Below are positions 6,003 to 6,124 of a stretch of 6,124 nt of DNA, one piece after another. How positions within the stretch are numbered: the stretch's first letter is position 1; each line of letters opens with the position of its first letter. The notes under the pieces were generated by a model. The model ran no database searches, was not told the DNA's origin, and worked only from the letters and a program-made list of their open reading frames with translations. A program made the translations under genes and the position numbers. Source of the DNA: Bacteroidales bacterium GP3 (lineage in GTDB: Bacteria > Bacteroidota > Bacteroidia > Bacteroidales > Muribaculaceae); contig DAAK01000019.1 of assembly GCA_001701075.1 (NCBI GenBank), forward strand, positions 1-6,124, written 5' to 3'.

Positions 6003-6124
6003 ATGCAAGATTTTGCAGCAATAGATTTTGAAACTGCTAACGGTCGACGCTCAAGTGTATGCAGTGTCGGCATCGTCATTGTTCGGGGAGGCAAGATAGT
6101 GGATAAGTTCTACAGCCTCATTAA
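6003..6124 (+). CDS. DnaQ-like (DEDD) 3'-5' exonuclease, N-terminal fragment cut by window edge
   Basis: Forty codons are visible from the ATG at 6003 to the window end. The protein opens MQDFAAIDFETAN, and Asp8 and Glu10 form the DxE of the Exo I motif that binds the catalytic metals in DEDD exonucleases of the DNA polymerase III epsilon family. The following strand (SVGIVIVRGGKIVDKFYSLI) fits the second and third beta-strands of this fold. The short leading sequence before the DxE motif is typical of stand-alone DnaQ-like exonucleases in Bacteroidota. The Exo II and Exo III motifs, any C-terminal domain and therefore the exact role (polymerase proofreading, RNA or DNA trimming) lie outside the window. 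It follows the second palindrome and has its own -7 box, so it is not linked functionally to the esterases. Confidence 0.8.
   Translation, partial: MQDFAAIDFETANGRRSSVCSVGIVIVRGGKIVDKFYSLI

Overview
The window looks like a Bacteroidales (Bacteroidota) genome: moderate-to-low GC, no classical Shine-Dalgarno sequences ahead of the starts, three promoters of the Bacteroidota type (TAnnTTTG at -7, two with a TTG-containing -33 box), a lipoprotein signal, and secreted multi-domain carbohydrate esterases typical of gut members. A genus cannot be fixed from this sequence; Prevotella-, Bacteroides- or Muribaculaceae-like organisms all fit.

The left part (1-1436) is a tightly packed, more AT-rich block on the + strand that looks like the lysis end of a prophage. 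It holds the 3' end of a coiled-coil protein gene, a small lipoprotein with a C-terminal membrane helix (the architecture of a unimolecular spanin), and a GH108-type peptidoglycan hydrolase (endolysin). No integrase, att site or structural gene lies inside the window, so the prophage assignment rests on these genes alone.

The middle and right part (1437-5799) carries two secreted esterases, each with its own promoter and a following hairpin. The first is a 968-aa multi-domain pectin methylesterase-like protein (CE8) with the main catalytic residues in place and a C-terminal tail resembling a T9SS sorting signal. The second is a 377-aa CE1-type serine esterase with an N-terminal E-set/CBM48-like domain and a complete Ser-Asp-His set. 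Together they could strip methyl and acyl (acetyl or feruloyl) esters from pectin-type plant cell wall polysaccharides. No SusC/SusD, lyase or glycoside hydrolase gene is visible, so membership in a polysaccharide utilisation locus is unproven.

The same palindrome, with a 23-nt stretch identical in both copies, follows each of the two esterase genes. It is either a shared terminator or a dispersed REP-like element. The window ends in the first 40 codons of a DnaQ-like (DEDD) 3'-5' exonuclease gene with its own promoter.

The most interesting candidates are the putative Bacteroidales u-spanin/endolysin pair and the duplicated palindrome.
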